DNA of 64,000 bases from Pseudo-nitzschia pungens (Eukaryota; Bacillariophyta; Bacillariophyceae; Bacillariales; Bacillariaceae): contig CM074760.1 of NCBI GenBank assembly GCA_037355855.1, forward strand, positions 4,828,501 through 4,892,500, read 5' to 3'. Each line of letters begins with the position of its first letter. Positions within the stretch are counted from its first letter, which is position 1. The position numbers and the translations under genes were made by a program. Positions 41,580 through 52,312 of the stretch are shown in pieces. The notes under the pieces are model-generated. The model was not told the DNA's origin. It made no database searches and worked only from the letters and a program-made list of their open reading frames with translations.

Positions 41580-42392
41580 TTAGTTTAATACCTTGTTTTG
41601 AATGTCCATGTAGTAGTGCAAGATTGTGTTGGTTTCCTGACAATTTTCTTTAAAGTGATACCATCCATTTATTTCGAGGGGTGTATGTGACGACAAAAGC
41701 ATCGGCAGCCACAACGAATCATCAGCAAACATGTTATCAAAAGGAATCGTACTCATGTCATCAAACCACTTTGGTGTGATTTCGTCGCATGCGGTGACAT
41801 TGTGACACCCATCCATGTTGTGTTCAGTGTTCTCCAAATTTATCCGAAAAAGATGCATAATCATTTCCACGGGATCATTTTCGAAAGTATAGCGTTGTAT
41901 TCCGACCTTTGATTTCGCCATCTCGTGCAGATGGACTTTCAAGTTGGTTTCTTCCTCCAATTCACGACAAGCACAGGCCTCTACAGTTTCCTCTTCGTTA
42001 AGAAATTTCCCCCCGAAGGAATTGTAGTATCCACGACCAAAGCCACGATTTTTCAAGCCTAAAAGGATTCGTGTATTCTCCACGTAAGATATGAAATTGT
42101 CGATGGGCGTGCCATCGCTATTTCTTGTGGACGTTTGCGATTCCGCCCTGGGTTGTGTTTCGGTCACCACTATCAACGTGTACTCCTTGGTGCGTTGAAC
42201 ATTTAGTCCTGATTCATTTACAACTCGACGGAAACTATCCAATGTTTGGTGTTGTTTCCCGAGCCTTGGATCCGGTAGACGTCTCGAAAAGGTGTAGGAA
42301 TGGCTTTTCATTATTTTGCCGAATTTACACTTTGCCAGCTGAAATGTTCCGGGTTGGCTTTCAGAAATTGAAATCGTTAAGAGAAGCAACAA
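41580..42392 (-). CDS. Nudix hydrolase of the MTH1/NUDT1 type
   Basis: 270 aa. The Nudix box is clear: GGKFLNEEETVEACACRELEEETNL, preceded by RGFGRGYYNSF as in MTH1 proteins (GxGR..NGFGGK). The C terminus DDSLWLPMLLSSHTPLEINGWYHFKEN, then ILHYYMDI, matches the MTH1 end (W.P.LL...F.GYF.F). Such enzymes hydrolyse oxidised purine nucleoside triphosphates such as 8-oxo-dGTP and protect DNA and RNA synthesis. It is longer than human MTH1 (156 aa) by an N-terminal extension of about 75 residues and an internal stretch; the extension starts hydrophobic (MLLLLTISIS) and could target an organelle. Single exon, TAA stop. Confidence 0.88.
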   Translation of the reverse strand: MLLLLTISISESQPGTFQLAKCKFGKIMKSHSYTFSRRLPDPRLGKQHQTLDSFRRVVNESGLNVQRTKEYTLIVVTETQPRAESQTSTRNSDGTPIDNFISYVENTRILLGLKNRGFGRGYYNSFGGKFLNEEETVEACACRELEEETNLKVHLHEMAKSKVGIQRYTFENDPVEMIMHLFRINLENTEHNMDGCHNVTACDEITPKWFDDMSTIPFDNMFADDSLWLPMLLSSHTPLEINGWYHFKENCQETNTILHYYMDIQNKVLN

Positions 42393-42671
42393 TCGGAGTT
42401 AAAATTGCCGTTTCACCTTCGACTTTCGGAAAATCCGATCACAGGCCGCAAGTCGCATGCGATGAACAATGCTTCGTACAGTATCATTATCCGTTCTCGC
42501 AATGACAATGAGCTTCTCAGCGGTAATTACCGGTAGACCTCAGGGATCTGGAAAAACGCGCAAACGGATTTTCAAGGGTTAATTTTTTTGATCATCAAAA
42601 ATAAAAAAATAGAGTACGCTACACGTACACGTATGAGTAACTTACCGGTATCTCGAGAACAACCAGAAGAT
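42393..42671. other. Upstream region of the Nudix gene
   Basis: Contains no gene; presumably the promoter. It is truncated by the start of the Copia element at about 42674. Confidence 0.4.
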
Positions 42672-42951
42672 TATGAAGATATCCAGTGTGCTACCATCTG
42701 TGCTAGGGCTCCTGTGTAGGAGAATGTACTGGGGCTACAGTCAGCAGCCTCCAGTAACTGACTAACAGGTGCTGAGCTGAGTGCTAGAGCTGTGTGCTAA
42801 TTGCTAGCATACAGGCCCAGCAACAGCAGGCTTAGCAACAGGCTCAGCAACAGGCTTAGCAACAGGCTTAGCAGCAGGCTTAGCAACAGGCTTAGCAGCA
42901 GGCTTAGCAGCAGACCTATCCTGTCTAGTATTGCTAGCAGAGTTTACTAGG
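42672..42951 (+). repeat. Direct repeat, start of the 5' LTR of the second Copia
   Basis: Identical to 51672-51972 apart from two fewer minisatellite units. Contains a 12-bp minisatellite (cttagcaacagg/cttagcagcagg) at about 42830-42915. Confidence 0.85.
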
Positions 42952-44530
42952 GTCGCCGCGTACGATTTGTACCAATCGTACGTACCCCGAGTAAAGCACC
43001 TTTTATGGTGTAGCTAAATGCTACAGGGTTAGGGTTGCTAAGGCTGCGAGATACTGAAAGTTGCTAGCCTACCATGATACCATGCTAAGATACGATGCTA
43101 CCGCCGGGGTCGGGTCATTGGTGTATAATGTGTACCATGACCGCATACCCGGCCCAAACAGTTACCCAACGCGCTAGCACACGATTCGGTCTAATTAATC
43201 GGAGATACCTACGATACTCCGATACGGTACGCTACTCGTAGGATACAGTACCAGAGCTACAGGAGTTCTGTTATTATACGAGTTAGCGAGTTAGCGAATC
43301 GATGTCACGATACACGATACAGAGCTGAGCGCTTTGGCTCAGCTCCCTTTTATTCACTCTTTATATTTCACTCTAAAATAAACACGCCTATCATGCCCTC
43401 CTATCGATCGATTCCGATGTACCTCTAGGGAAGTGCCTTGTATTGCCTAAGTGTATGCAATAGACCTTGAATGGTCCACTGTAGACTCACGATTTGCCAG
43501 GACTTTATGTATTGTTATTGTTAAGGCTTTCGCCTATTTTTACAGTACGCAGTATAAGCCGATTAAGTTCTACGATTAGACCACGAAGATCGCTGACGAG
43601 CGAATATCATCACAGTTTATCAGACCCACCGCTCGACCCACTACGAGCCGGGACGCCGGCTAGAGCGTGTGACGAAACCCAGCTGGCTGATCACCACTGG
43701 CATCCATGCCTACACTTGGATGTAAAACCTCAGCTGAAACTGGACCAGCGGCTGACATCGTGAGATCCCTGATGTTAATGGGGAGCCCTTCCCCAGCAGA
43801 CACGCGCAAATGACCGGAACCCACACATCCACCTCTGGGGTCTATTGGTACAGCCAGTAGCTGAGCGTCATGGTGGCACCATGGAGGCTCGGTCCGGTGG
43901 GGAAGGAGCAAGACGGACGTGGAGAAAGCAACGTCCATGATTCCCTGTTATTTTACAGGATTCAAGGGGACGTTTGCCGGGGATGGGACAACGCTGGAAA
44001 AGAATTTTCGTGGAAACAGACCACCACGTACTTTCCAGTGAAGACAGCGTCCAGCAGACCAAGGATGTGACGTCATGCCCATCCGAAACAACGAGGCGCA
44101 GACAACCTCGAACCTGCTATACCATCGAATTTCTTGATTTTAGCCAAGGGAACTTGGAATCAGACAAGCCAAGAACCCTGAGATCTGTCATATCTCGGAA
44201 TCAAATCGATTGGTCCAGAGCAGAGCAGAAAGACCAAATAGAATTCTTCTTTTGGTCATAACCAACCATCCAACCACCGAATCGGAACCATCGGTTTGGA
44301 TACCTTTCTAGCCAACCATCGAATCGGAACCATCGATGCGTATACCTTTTTAGACGTTGACACGAAAGTGTTGACACCAATGCTGACGTGATACATGATA
44401 CCTTTTCTTTCGAACGTCGACACGAAACCGATACAGACCTTCGATCGACAACTTGGATGGAAACAGTCCCCACCACAAAAGAATTTGATTTAGAAACTGA
44501 AGCAAATTAGGTAATCAAAGCAAGACAACC
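42952..44530 (+). other. Rest of 5' LTR and leader of the second Copia
   Basis: No gene. Contains tttatatttcactctaaaataaa near 43360, a possible TATA region, and repeated phrases around 44270-44440 (ccatcgaatcggaaccatcg, gacgttgacacgaaa). The LTR end could not be fixed. Confidence 0.45.
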
Positions 44531-46546
44531 ATGGCCAAGCAAACTAGAAGACAAATCGCTGCAGCCGCTGCCGGAGCCGGCGCTGCTGGAAACGTCCCTG
44601 AAGCTGGAGGCGCCATCCCTGGAGGCGACGCTGTCCCTGGAGGCGCTGCCCCTGGAGGCGCTGTCCCTGGAGTCGCCAATGGAGCCGGCGTTCCCCCTGT
44701 CGGAGCGCCTGGAACCGGCGTTCCCCCTGTCGGAGCGCCTGGAACCGGCGTTCCCCCTGTCGGAGCGCCTGGAGCCGGTGTTCCCCCTGTCGGAGCGCCT
44801 GAAATCCCTCCTTTTGCTCCTGCTGGAGCCTCCAGAGTCCAACAGGAGCCAAACCTTGACATCCAACCACGATCTGAGATGATCTTGCTTGCTGCTATTC
44901 AAGAACTGAGAGCAATGCGCAGCGAGAATGCAGCCCGGATTGCTGCTGACGCTGCTGCTGCCGCCGCTCGTGAGGATGCAGCCCGGATTGCTGCTGAAGC
45001 TGCTGCTGCTGCTGCTGCCGCCGCCGCTCGTGCTCCTGCTCCTGCTCCTGTCGCCGCCCCTACAGGAGCTAGTCCTGAAATCCTCCAAGCTCATGCCACA
45101 GCCCAGGCTAATGGTGGAATCTCTGGATACAAGAATGGAGCTAAGCTCAGCTCAAAAGAGTTAGACCTCCACAAGATCCTCTCTGGTTTCAGCAACAGTG
45201 ATACGGCGGATGAGTTATTCCGGAACGGCCTGAGCAGCATCCAGGCGATCCAACAGCTCTCTGCCAAGGAACTCCCCAAGTACCTTCGTGACTTCAATGG
45301 GGGTCGTCATCCGATGTGCCCCTACCACGAACGAGTATTCATCGGACTATCCTTCAGACAATCCTTTCAGCTTCTTTCGGAGTGGATCCGCTACCAACCT
45401 CTCATTGGTATCAAGCCTACAGCCCATACTTGGCTTAGTGATCCCCTCGCAGCCGACCGAACCCTCCAGCGCCTACATGAAAAGCAAACTGCTGACAAGG
45501 AGGCCGTCTCAGCGTCCATTACTCCGCCGAAGCTCACCAACCTTGACAACTTCTGTCAATGGGAAGAAAGTTTCCGTCAGTTCCTCCGCTTTCAGTACAA
45601 TGAACAAGGGTTCCCCCTATCATACGTCATTCGTCCGAGGGAGCAAGAGACGGTGACTGCAGCAGAAAGGTCCGCCACTGTTGGGAAGGACGGGACATTT
45701 TCCAACTGGATGGATTATAATGTTCGATGCGCCACGCTTGAAGGCCCGCAATTTGTCACCGACAACCACGACGTTTGGGTGTTGCTCTGCAACGCAGTCC
45801 GTGATGGCCCCGCCTGGGCCTACACTCGAAGGTACAAAGACGCGAAGAATCCGACTGGGAACGCCCGAGCGGCTTTCCTACATCTCTACGAGAATGCCTT
45901 CTCCGCAACCAACGTCGTGGCTATTCTTGACAAGGTCCGTACCGGCATGTACACCTCCCGCTACACAGGGGAATCTCGAACATACGACTTTGAGAAGCAC
46001 TGCAGAACTTGGTTGAATTTCCGGACTACGCTCTCCAACCACGACAAGTTGCAGGACGAAGAGGACTTCACCATGCGTTTCATCCACAGCATCCAAGACG
46101 ATCGGTTTGAGAACCCCAAGATCCAGATCTTTGAAACCGACAAGTACACCAAGGACTTCAACGAGTGCGTCTCGTACTTCAAGAGGTGCCTTGGCATACG
46201 AAAGATGGGTGCGGTTGCAACCAAGCGAGCGCGAAGTATCTCCTCTGTCCACCAAGGTGGTGGCAACCAAGGAAGCAAGGGTGGATCGTACGGCGGCAAG
46301 ATTGAGGACAAGCCTTATCCCTATGAAGTCTACAAGACCTTCTCCAAAGAACAACGAAAGCAGTTGTATGACCTCCGTCAGCAGAAGAAAGCTCGAACTA
46401 TTCAGTCCACTAGTTCTACCACGCCTGCTGCCTCCGCGAACGCGAATGCGACCCAAGGTGCAGGGAACAGTTTTGGGCCCAAGGGACGCAGAAAGAACAA
46501 GAAGAAGGGCAACGGCTCGAACCAAGGACAGACCCCCAAGAACTGA
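44531..46546 (+). CDS. Copia gag (second element)
   Basis: 671 aa from an ATG in good context (aaccATGGcc). The N terminus is Ala/Gly/Pro-rich with four near-identical 10-residue repeats (GTGVPPVGAP) from a 30-bp tandem at 44690-44812, then an Ala-rich helix. The core (FDFNGGRHPMCPYHERVF-like region onward, with FCQWEESFRQFLRFQYNEQG) resembles gag of a distinct diatom Copia lineage. No CCHC knuckle is present; the basic tail GRRKNKKKGNGSNQ may bind RNA. The frame stops at TGA (46544) and stays open into protease. Confidence 0.85.
   Translation: MAKQTRRQIAAAAAGAGAAGNVPEAGGAIPGGDAVPGGAAPGGAVPGVANGAGVPPVGAPGTGVPPVGAPGTGVPPVGAPGAGVPPVGAPEIPPFAPAGASRVQQEPNLDIQPRSEMILLAAIQELRAMRSENAARIAADAAAAAAREDAARIAAEAAAAAAAAAARAPAPAPVAAPTGASPEILQAHATAQANGGISGYKNGAKLSSKELDLHKILSGFSNSDTADELFRNGLSSIQAIQQLSAKELPKYLRDFNGGRHPMCPYHERVFIGLSFRQSFQLLSEWIRYQPLIGIKPTAHTWLSDPLAADRTLQRLHEKQTADKEAVSASITPPKLTNLDNFCQWEESFRQFLRFQYNEQGFPLSYVIRPREQETVTAAERSATVGKDGTFSNWMDYNVRCATLEGPQFVTDNHDVWVLLCNAVRDGPAWAYTRRYKDAKNPTGNARAAFLHLYENAFSATNVVAILDKVRTGMYTSRYTGESRTYDFEKHCRTWLNFRTTLSNHDKLQDEEDFTMRFIHSIQDDRFENPKIQIFETDKYTKDFNECVSYFKRCLGIRKMGAVATKRARSISSVHQGGGNQGSKGGSYGGKIEDKPYPYEVYKTFSKEQRKQLYDLRQQKKARTIQSTSSTTPAASANANATQGAGNSFGPKGRRKNKKKGNGSNQGQTPKN
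44690..44812 (+). repeat. 30-bp coding tandem repeat in gag
   Basis: Four units of ggaaccggcgttccccctgt-cggagcgcct, in phase with gag. Confidence 0.85.
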
Positions 46547-47464
46547 AACGACGGCCGGTGCCCGAAATTAAGTAAGGTTGGCCGGCTATTGTACCAGATG
46601 GATCTGCCGCGCGCGCGCCCGAGCCCTGAGGGACAGTGCGAGCTGGACAGCCACGCTGATACGACTGCCGCCGGTTCCAATATGATCTTGCTTGAAGACC
46701 AAGTCGTCAGCCACGTCGATGTTCATCCTTTTTCGCCTGAGCTCGAGCCTATCAAGAACATTCCTATTGGGACCTGTGTTACGGCCTACACAGATACCGA
46801 CGGGAAAGTTTGGTTGATTTATTTCCACGAAGCCCTGTATTTTGGCGACAAGTTGTCCCACAGCTTGATTTGTCCGAATCAGATACGGGATTGCCATCCC
46901 AACCGTGTCAGTGAAGCGCCCCGTCAGTATGATGAGCAGTCCAGTCACTCCATCCATATTGACAATACCGATCCTGAAGATCCCCATGCGGGCCACACCC
47001 TCGACATCAAGCTCCTGCTTGATGGGGTCGTGTCCTATTTCCCTTCCCGCAAGCCAACCAAACATGAAATGGCTACATGCGATCATGTCGTTGCTACCCG
47101 AGACTTCCCTTGGGATCCGAAGAGCAAGAAGTTCGAGCAAGCCGAAGAAGCCATCGACGGATCTCATCCGTTGAATCCTACGCTGTCTGTCCTTCGCGCG
47201 GCGCCGCCTATGGCGACGCCCATCGCGCCTGCCGAGACGACCACGAAGCAGTCCAAGAAGTCCAACAAGCGTAAGATGGAGCCCGTCGAAACACGGTCCA
47301 ACTTCAGTCCCCATTTGTACGACAAGCCTCTTCACAGCGACGAGCTGATCCTTCCCCAGCATGATTGTTATGAGAAGTACAAGCTGTGGAGTCTCCAGCA
47401 ACTCTGCACCCGCCGTGATCTGACCCCATGTGCGATTGCATCCGACTCTTGTCTGGATGCATGA
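46547..47464 (+). CDS. Copia protease domain region (second element)
   Basis: Open in the gag frame from 46547; the first ATG is at 46598. The aspartic protease site reads ELDSHADTTAAGSN, with DSHA in place of DSGA, a variant I associate with one diatom Copia lineage. SHSLICPNQIRDC follows. The region ends at TGA (47462-47464) with bases CTA next, then the same frame continues into integrase. Either this copy has a nonsense mutation or the stop is read through. Confidence 0.8.
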   Translation, partial: NDGRCPKLSKVGRLLYQMDLPRARPSPEGQCELDSHADTTAAGSNMILLEDQVVSHVDVHPFSPELEPIKNIPIGTCVTAYTDTDGKVWLIYFHEALYFGDKLSHSLICPNQIRDCHPNRVSEAPRQYDEQSSHSIHIDNTDPEDPHAGHTLDIKLLLDGVVSYFPSRKPTKHEMATCDHVVATRDFPWDPKSKKFEQAEEAIDGSHPLNPTLSVLRAAPPMATPIAPAETTTKQSKKSNKRKMEPVETRSNFSPHLYDKPLHSDELILPQHDCYEKYKLWSLQQLCTRRDLTPCAIASDSCLDA

Positions 47465-50400
47465 CTATCTTCTCTCTTTTCGGGCGATTCATTGAAGACT
47501 TGCGGGGACGATGATGTAGACGAGGATGCAAGTCTTACAATCAACGCCATGCATACCCCGTTGTACGAGCGCGCCTACACCGATGGACGCGAGCGCTTCG
47601 AATTGGATCCCCGCAGCAGTTCTCCCGTCTGCCTGTCTGCCGTTTACAAGCATGTTCGATGGGACGACGATGCAGTCGAACCAGTCGACCCCGAGCTCGA
47701 CACTATTGCCAGACGAGCCAAGTGGGGTCCGACGATTGACACCGAACGCTACTGCAAGATTGACTCCGACCGTCTGTCCAAGATCTGGGATGTGTCCCCG
47801 AGAAAGGCTGCGGATACTCTTCGAGTCACGACGCAGAAAGGGTTCCGCAACCCTATGCATCCCCTTGTCCGCCAATTGCCAACGCAGAGCTTCAGAAACA
47901 AGCGCATCGCGGCTGGCAAATGGTACACCGACACCTGGATGGCAAAGGTTCCGAGTATCATGCGACAAGATTCAGCCGCCCAAGTGTTCAGTAATGGTAA
48001 GGGCTACGATGAGTTCATACCTATACAGGGCAAGAAGCAAGCGTATGAAGGCCTGAAGATTTTCATCCACGATGTCGGCATTCCCGAGCATTTGATATCT
48101 GATGGCGCTCGAGAGCAAGGAGCCCCTGGTACTTACAAGACTCCATGGAATAAGGTCGTCAGCAAGAACCATATCCACCAGACTTTCATCCAGCCAAGAT
48201 GTCCCTTCCAGAATCGCGCGGAGCTCAGCATCGGCCATATCAGCAGAAGTATACGTAAGAAGACGGCTCGGAAGCGATCCCCCAAGCGCCTGTGGGCTTT
48301 CTGCGGAGAGCTCGTTGCTGCCATCCGACAGCGCACGGCTTCCAGTGATCCTACGATGATGGGTCGAACGCCGTTCGAAATTGTACATGGGTACATGCCT
48401 GATATATCTCTGTACCAAGCCCATGAATGGTATGATTTCGTCTATTGGGTTGATCTCTCTGACGGGACCGAGAAGCTGGGACGATGGCTTGGCCCGTGCG
48501 GTGAACGATTTGGAGGCGGAGACTGCCACTGGATCCTGAACGAGGCGGCCATGCCGGTAAGCACTAACACAGTCCGTGCTGTTACTGAAGAAGAATGGCG
48601 TTCCCATGACGTCAAGCGCTATATGGACTCATTTGACCAAGCAGTGGAATCCAAGATCGGGGACAAGGTTGAGGATAACGACGCAAAGTTCCAAGCTACC
48701 TACCCTGATCCCCCTGCGGAGTTATTTGAAGGACACCAAGAAAGATGGGAGCTCGCCGAGCCTGAAGCTTCCATTCCTGATATCGACGATCTCATACCTG
48801 ATGGGGATGACTATGATGAGTATATTGGTAATAATGTCATGATCCAGAAGGGCGACGAACGATTACGGTGTGTCGTGAAGAATCGTTCTGCTGATCTTAA
48901 TGGCAATCCGATTGGTAAGAGGAATGATAACCCTATCCTTGATACCAGAATGTATGACCTGCAGTTTCCAGATGGTTCCGTCGAGCAGTACACCGCCAAT
49001 ATCGTCGCTGAGAGCATGTACAGCGAAATCAAAGACGGATCCGCCGTTAGGAAGCAAGATGCGACGATCACCAACAAGTACGGTCGCAAAGTCCCCAAGC
49101 CTACAACGAAGGGATGGCGATTGCTCGTCAGTTGGAAAGATGGGACCGAATCCTGGTGTAAGTTGAGCGATCTGAAAGAGTCCTTTCCTGTACAGACCGC
49201 AGAGTATGCCATATCCGCCAAGATTTCAGAGCAGCCAGCATTCCGATGGTGGATTCACCATGTACTACGAAGGAAGAAGCGAATCCTCAAGGCCACCAAG
49301 CGAAACAAGTACTGGGATCGGACCCACAAGTTCGGAGTGGAGTTACCTCATTCTATTCCCGAAGCTCTAGCCATCGACCGAAAGACTGGAACGGACTATT
49401 GGGAGAAGGCAATCGCGAAGGAGATGAGAAACAACGAGATGGCGTTCGAGTTTGACTCCAGCTACACCGTCGAAGGTCTGAAGGCCGAAGGATTCAGCAA
49501 GATCACGACGCACATGATCTTTGATGTGAAGTTGGGGTCCTTGACGCGGAAAGCACGGCTCGTCGCCGATGGCCATAAGGTACAAGCGACAGCTAAGGAA
49601 CATACCTTCAGCAGTGTACCAAGCAGAGATTCAGTCCGTATCTTCTTCCTGTTGGCAGCGCTGAACAATTTGGACGTGCTGTCTGCGGACATTCAAAACG
49701 CCTATCTTACAGCGCCGATCAAGAAGAAGTACTATTTAGTTGCACGGGCTGAAGATGGTTTCCCCCAGCATTTGGTAGGTCAGGTATGTAAGATCGTTCG
49801 AGCACTGTATGGACTTCCTGTTGCAGGCGCGTCGTTCCGATCCTATTTGACCAAGCACCTACGAACGCTAGGATATCAACCCTGTAAAGCTGATCCTGAT
49901 GTCCATATGCGAGTGGAGACGCGAAAGGATGGTTCTAGGTACTGGGCTTACTTGATTGCATACGTCGACGATATCATCTGTTGCAGTGAGGACCCACGAC
50001 GGCAGTTGGAGAGTATCGAGCAGCGCTTCACGTTAAAGGACGGGACTATAGAAGTTCCAACCTTGTATTTGGGCGCTGATGTTCACTCGCATGTGGTTGA
50101 AGACGACCCAATCCCCAAGTGGGCGATGTCCTCCGAGAAATATGCCAAGAAAGCCATCGACGCAGTAGAGAAGGAGCTTGGCACCGAGCAGTATGGTTAC
50201 AAGTACCTTCCGAACAAGGTGTCTACCCCGTTGACATCCGATTATCGTCCAGAAGTTGATGTAACCGCCGAACTGGATCCAAGCAAGCAGAACTACTACC
50301 AGGGCCTGATTGGTGTCTTGAGGTGGTTGTGCGAACTTGGGAGACTGGATTTGGTCATGCCTGTATCTCTTATGTCTAGATATCTAGCACAAGCGCGAAC

Positions 50401-51052
50401 AGGGCATCTGAACCAAGTATTGCACATGTTTGCCTATCTCAAGGCGCATGCCCGATCCAAGTTAGTATTTGACGAGACGCGTCCTGAAGTGGACGAGTCC
50501 AGATTTCCCAACTGCGACTGGAGCGAGTTTTATCCAGATGCCAAGGAGGTGTTGCCACCAGATGCCCCCGAAGCCCTTGGGAAAGCAGTTATCATGAGCT
50601 GTTTCGTTGATGCGGATCATGCCGGATGCAAAGCAACACGAAGGTCCCATACAGGAATTATTATTTTCTTGAACAGGGCCCCAATCCTGTGGTTCAGCAA
50701 AAGGCAAACCACTGTTGAGACCTCAACCTTTGGATCTGAGATTGTTGCGCTTCGAATTGCCATTGAACTGATTGAGGGTCTTAGGTACAAGCTCCGGATG
50801 ATGGGTGTCCCTATTGAAGGTCCTACCAATGTGTACTGCAACAACGAATCTGTTGTTAAGAATACCACCAGGCCGGAGAGTCCATGCAACAAGAAGCACA
50901 ACAGTGTTGCCTACCACAAGGCGCGCGAGTCTATTGCTGCTGGGACAATTCGGATTGCAAAGGAGCCTGGTGAGACCAATATTGCCGACCTATTCACCAA
51001 GCTACTGAATGGTCCAGCGTTGAAAGACCACTGTGAGCGATGCATGTGGTAG
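47465..51052 (+). CDS. Copia integrase-reverse transcriptase-RNase H (second element)
   Basis: Same frame as gag and protease, open from the codon after the TGA; about 1190 aa. Integrase core Asp residues appear to lie in WYTDTWMAK and HLISDGAREQ, and Glu in QNRAELSIGH. RT motifs are LDVLSADIQNAYLTAP and the catalytic AYLIAYVDDIICC (YVDD). RNase H shows FVDADHAGCKATRRSHTG, STFGSEIVALR and YCNNESVVKN, ending in AKEPGETNIADLFTKLL. All catalytic motifs look intact. It ends with TAG. Confidence 0.9.
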   Translation, partial: LSSLFSGDSLKTCGDDDVDEDASLTINAMHTPLYERAYTDGRERFELDPRSSSPVCLSAVYKHVRWDDDAVEPVDPELDTIARRAKWGPTIDTERYCKIDSDRLSKIWDVSPRKAADTLRVTTQKGFRNPMHPLVRQLPTQSFRNKRIAAGKWYTDTWMAKVPSIMRQDSAAQVFSNGKGYDEFIPIQGKKQAYEGLKIFIHDVGIPEHLISDGAREQGAPGTYKTPWNKVVSKNHIHQTFIQPRCPFQNRAELSIGHISRSIRKKTARKRSPKRLWAFCGELVAAIRQRTASSDPTMMGRTPFEIVHGYMPDISLYQAHEWYDFVYWVDLSDGTEKLGRWLGPCGERFGGGDCHWILNEAAMPVSTNTVRAVTEEEWRSHDVKRYMDSFDQAVESKIGDKVEDNDAKFQATYPDPPAELFEGHQERWELAEPEASIPDIDDLIPDGDDYDEYIGNNVMIQKGDERLRCVVKNRSADLNGNPIGKRNDNPILDTRMYDLQFPDGSVEQYTANIVAESMYSEIKDGSAVRKQDATITNKYGRKVPKPTTKGWRLLVSWKDGTESWCKLSDLKESFPVQTAEYAISAKISEQPAFRWWIHHVLRRKKRILKATKRNKYWDRTHKFGVELPHSIPEALAIDRKTGTDYWEKAIAKEMRNNEMAFEFDSSYTVEGLKAEGFSKITTHMIFDVKLGSLTRKARLVADGHKVQATAKEHTFSSVPSRDSVRIFFLLAALNNLDVLSADIQNAYLTAPIKKKYYLVARAEDGFPQHLVGQVCKIVRALYGLPVAGASFRSYLTKHLRTLGYQPCKADPDVHMRVETRKDGSRYWAYLIAYVDDIICCSEDPRRQLESIEQRFTLKDGTIEVPTLYLGADVHSHVVEDDPIPKWAMSSEKYAKKAIDAVEKELGTEQYGYKYLPNKVSTPLTSDYRPEVDVTAELDPSKQNYYQGLIGVLRWLCELGRLDLVMPVSLMSRYLAQARTGHLNQVLHMFAYLKAHARSKLVFDETRPEVDESRFPNCDWSEFYPDAKEVLPPDAPEALGKAVIMSCFVDADHAGCKATRRSHTGIIIFLNRAPILWFSKRQTTVETSTFGSEIVALRIAIELIEGLRYKLRMMGVPIEGPTNVYCNNESVVKNTTRPESPCNKKHNSVAYHKARESIAAGTIRIAKEPGETNIADLFTKLLNGPALKDHCERCMW

Positions 51053-51671
51053 AATTGCTCCAGCTGCATTATTTGAGGTACTTCGACCCCCTGACAAGCA
51101 GCTCGGACGCAGAAGATTTTATGATTTCGATTTTTGGAACCAGTCGATTCCGGATTTCGATTACGAGTTCTTCGATCGTTACGATTTAGGTTGCGAATTG
51201 TTTCGGACGCTTCGATTTCGATCCTTATTGCAACCTTATTCCGAACACCGCAATCTTATTTTTCGGAACGCAGCAGATTGCGATCCGACATGATCCTATG
51301 TTATGCGTTATATTTGGGAAGTCTCCGGTACACCGGTTCCGGGGACTATAAACTTGAAAGACAATAGGCCGATTGATATGTCCTTATATGTGTTAAGGAA
51401 TCGGACCAAGGGCAAAACGCCTTTCGGTCCAACCCCCTCTTTTTTTTTACAACGAATCGGCCGGGCCTCTGATAGAAGAACTGCAATATTTGGTGCAGTT
51501 TTGACCTCTGACAAGTGATATGGATACAACCCTGAATTCTGTTATGATCCATCCAAGTGTCCTGGTACAACAAGCAAGAGTATTGGTGCTTCCCTGGGAG
51601 TATCTGTTTCCGGGGACTGGTATAGTTGCTCAGTTGCTCAATACAGGACCACTGGCATGAATCACGGGGAC
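51053..51671 (+). other. 3' untranslated region of the second Copia
   Basis: No gene. Repeated ttcgatttcg-type phrases at 51120-51230; three occurrences of ccggggact at about 51338, 51613 and 51665. Purine-rich cacgggga precedes the 3' LTR. Confidence 0.5.
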
Positions 51672-51972
51672 TATGAAGATATCCAGTGTGCTACCATCTG
51701 TGCTAGGGCTCCTGTGTAGGAGAATGTACTGGGGCTACAGTCAGCAGCCTCCAGTAACTGACTAACAGGTGCTGAGCTGAGTGCTAGAGCTGTGTGCTAA
51801 TTGCTAGCATACAGGCCCAGCAACAGGCTTAGCAACAGGCTCAGCAACAGGCTTAGCAACAGGCTTAGCAGCAGGCTTAGCAACAGGCTTAGCAGCAGGC
51901 TTAGCAACAGGCTTAGCAGCAGGCTTAGCAGCAGACCTATCCTGTCTAGTATTGCTAGCAGAGTTTACTAGG
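51672..51972 (+). repeat. Start of the 3' LTR of the second Copia
   Basis: Copy of 42672-42951 with two extra minisatellite units, cut at 51972 by the Gypsy LTR. Confidence 0.85.
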
Positions 51973-52019
51973 TGCCGTGCACCGGAAGACAGTCACGAGT
52001 CCACTCGGGACTGGATTAA

Positions 52020-52312
52020 TTAATTAATATACGTATTTAAATAACTTTAATCACCAAAGGTGAAACTAAATTACTCAGTCTGTAACCAGACTTTAACGTC
52101 GCCTCCATCATAGAGTCAGGACCCCAAGTGGCAGAACGACAAATTTTCAAACAAACCTTGAACATCAAGCAGGGGAAAGGACAAACAAGTCCCACAAAAG
52201 AGGGACCTGAGAGAAAGTGAAATGGGAATGAAGATATTGGGATAAGATCCAGTATCAAAAGGGATGGGACAGGATAAGAAGCAGGAACAGGAGACAAAAC
52301 CAAGTAAGGTAA
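52020..52312 (-). other. LINE 3' untranslated region
   Basis: About 290 bp after the ORF2 tail with no coding features, ending in a short TTAA repeat next to the target duplication. Confidence 0.7.

Larger units (their letters stand above)
42672..51972 (+). mobile_element. Second Copia retrotransposon, 3' LTR interrupted
   Basis: Gag, protease, integrase, RT and RNase H lie in one frame on the plus strand. A 280-301-bp sequence (TGAAGATATCCAGTGTGC onward) is repeated at 42672-42951 and 51672-51972, identical except for minisatellite copy number. I interpret these as the starts of the 5' and 3' LTRs. The 3' copy stops exactly where a Gypsy LTR begins (51973), so its remainder should lie beyond the window. 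The 5' LTR may extend to about 43612, where ATATCATCA resembles the inverted start. Confidence 0.75.

Noticed and set aside
44507..45094. Minus-strand ORF rich in Arg-Ser-Asp repeats opposite Copia gag
   Set aside because: Shadow of the gag tandem repeat and Ala-rich codons.
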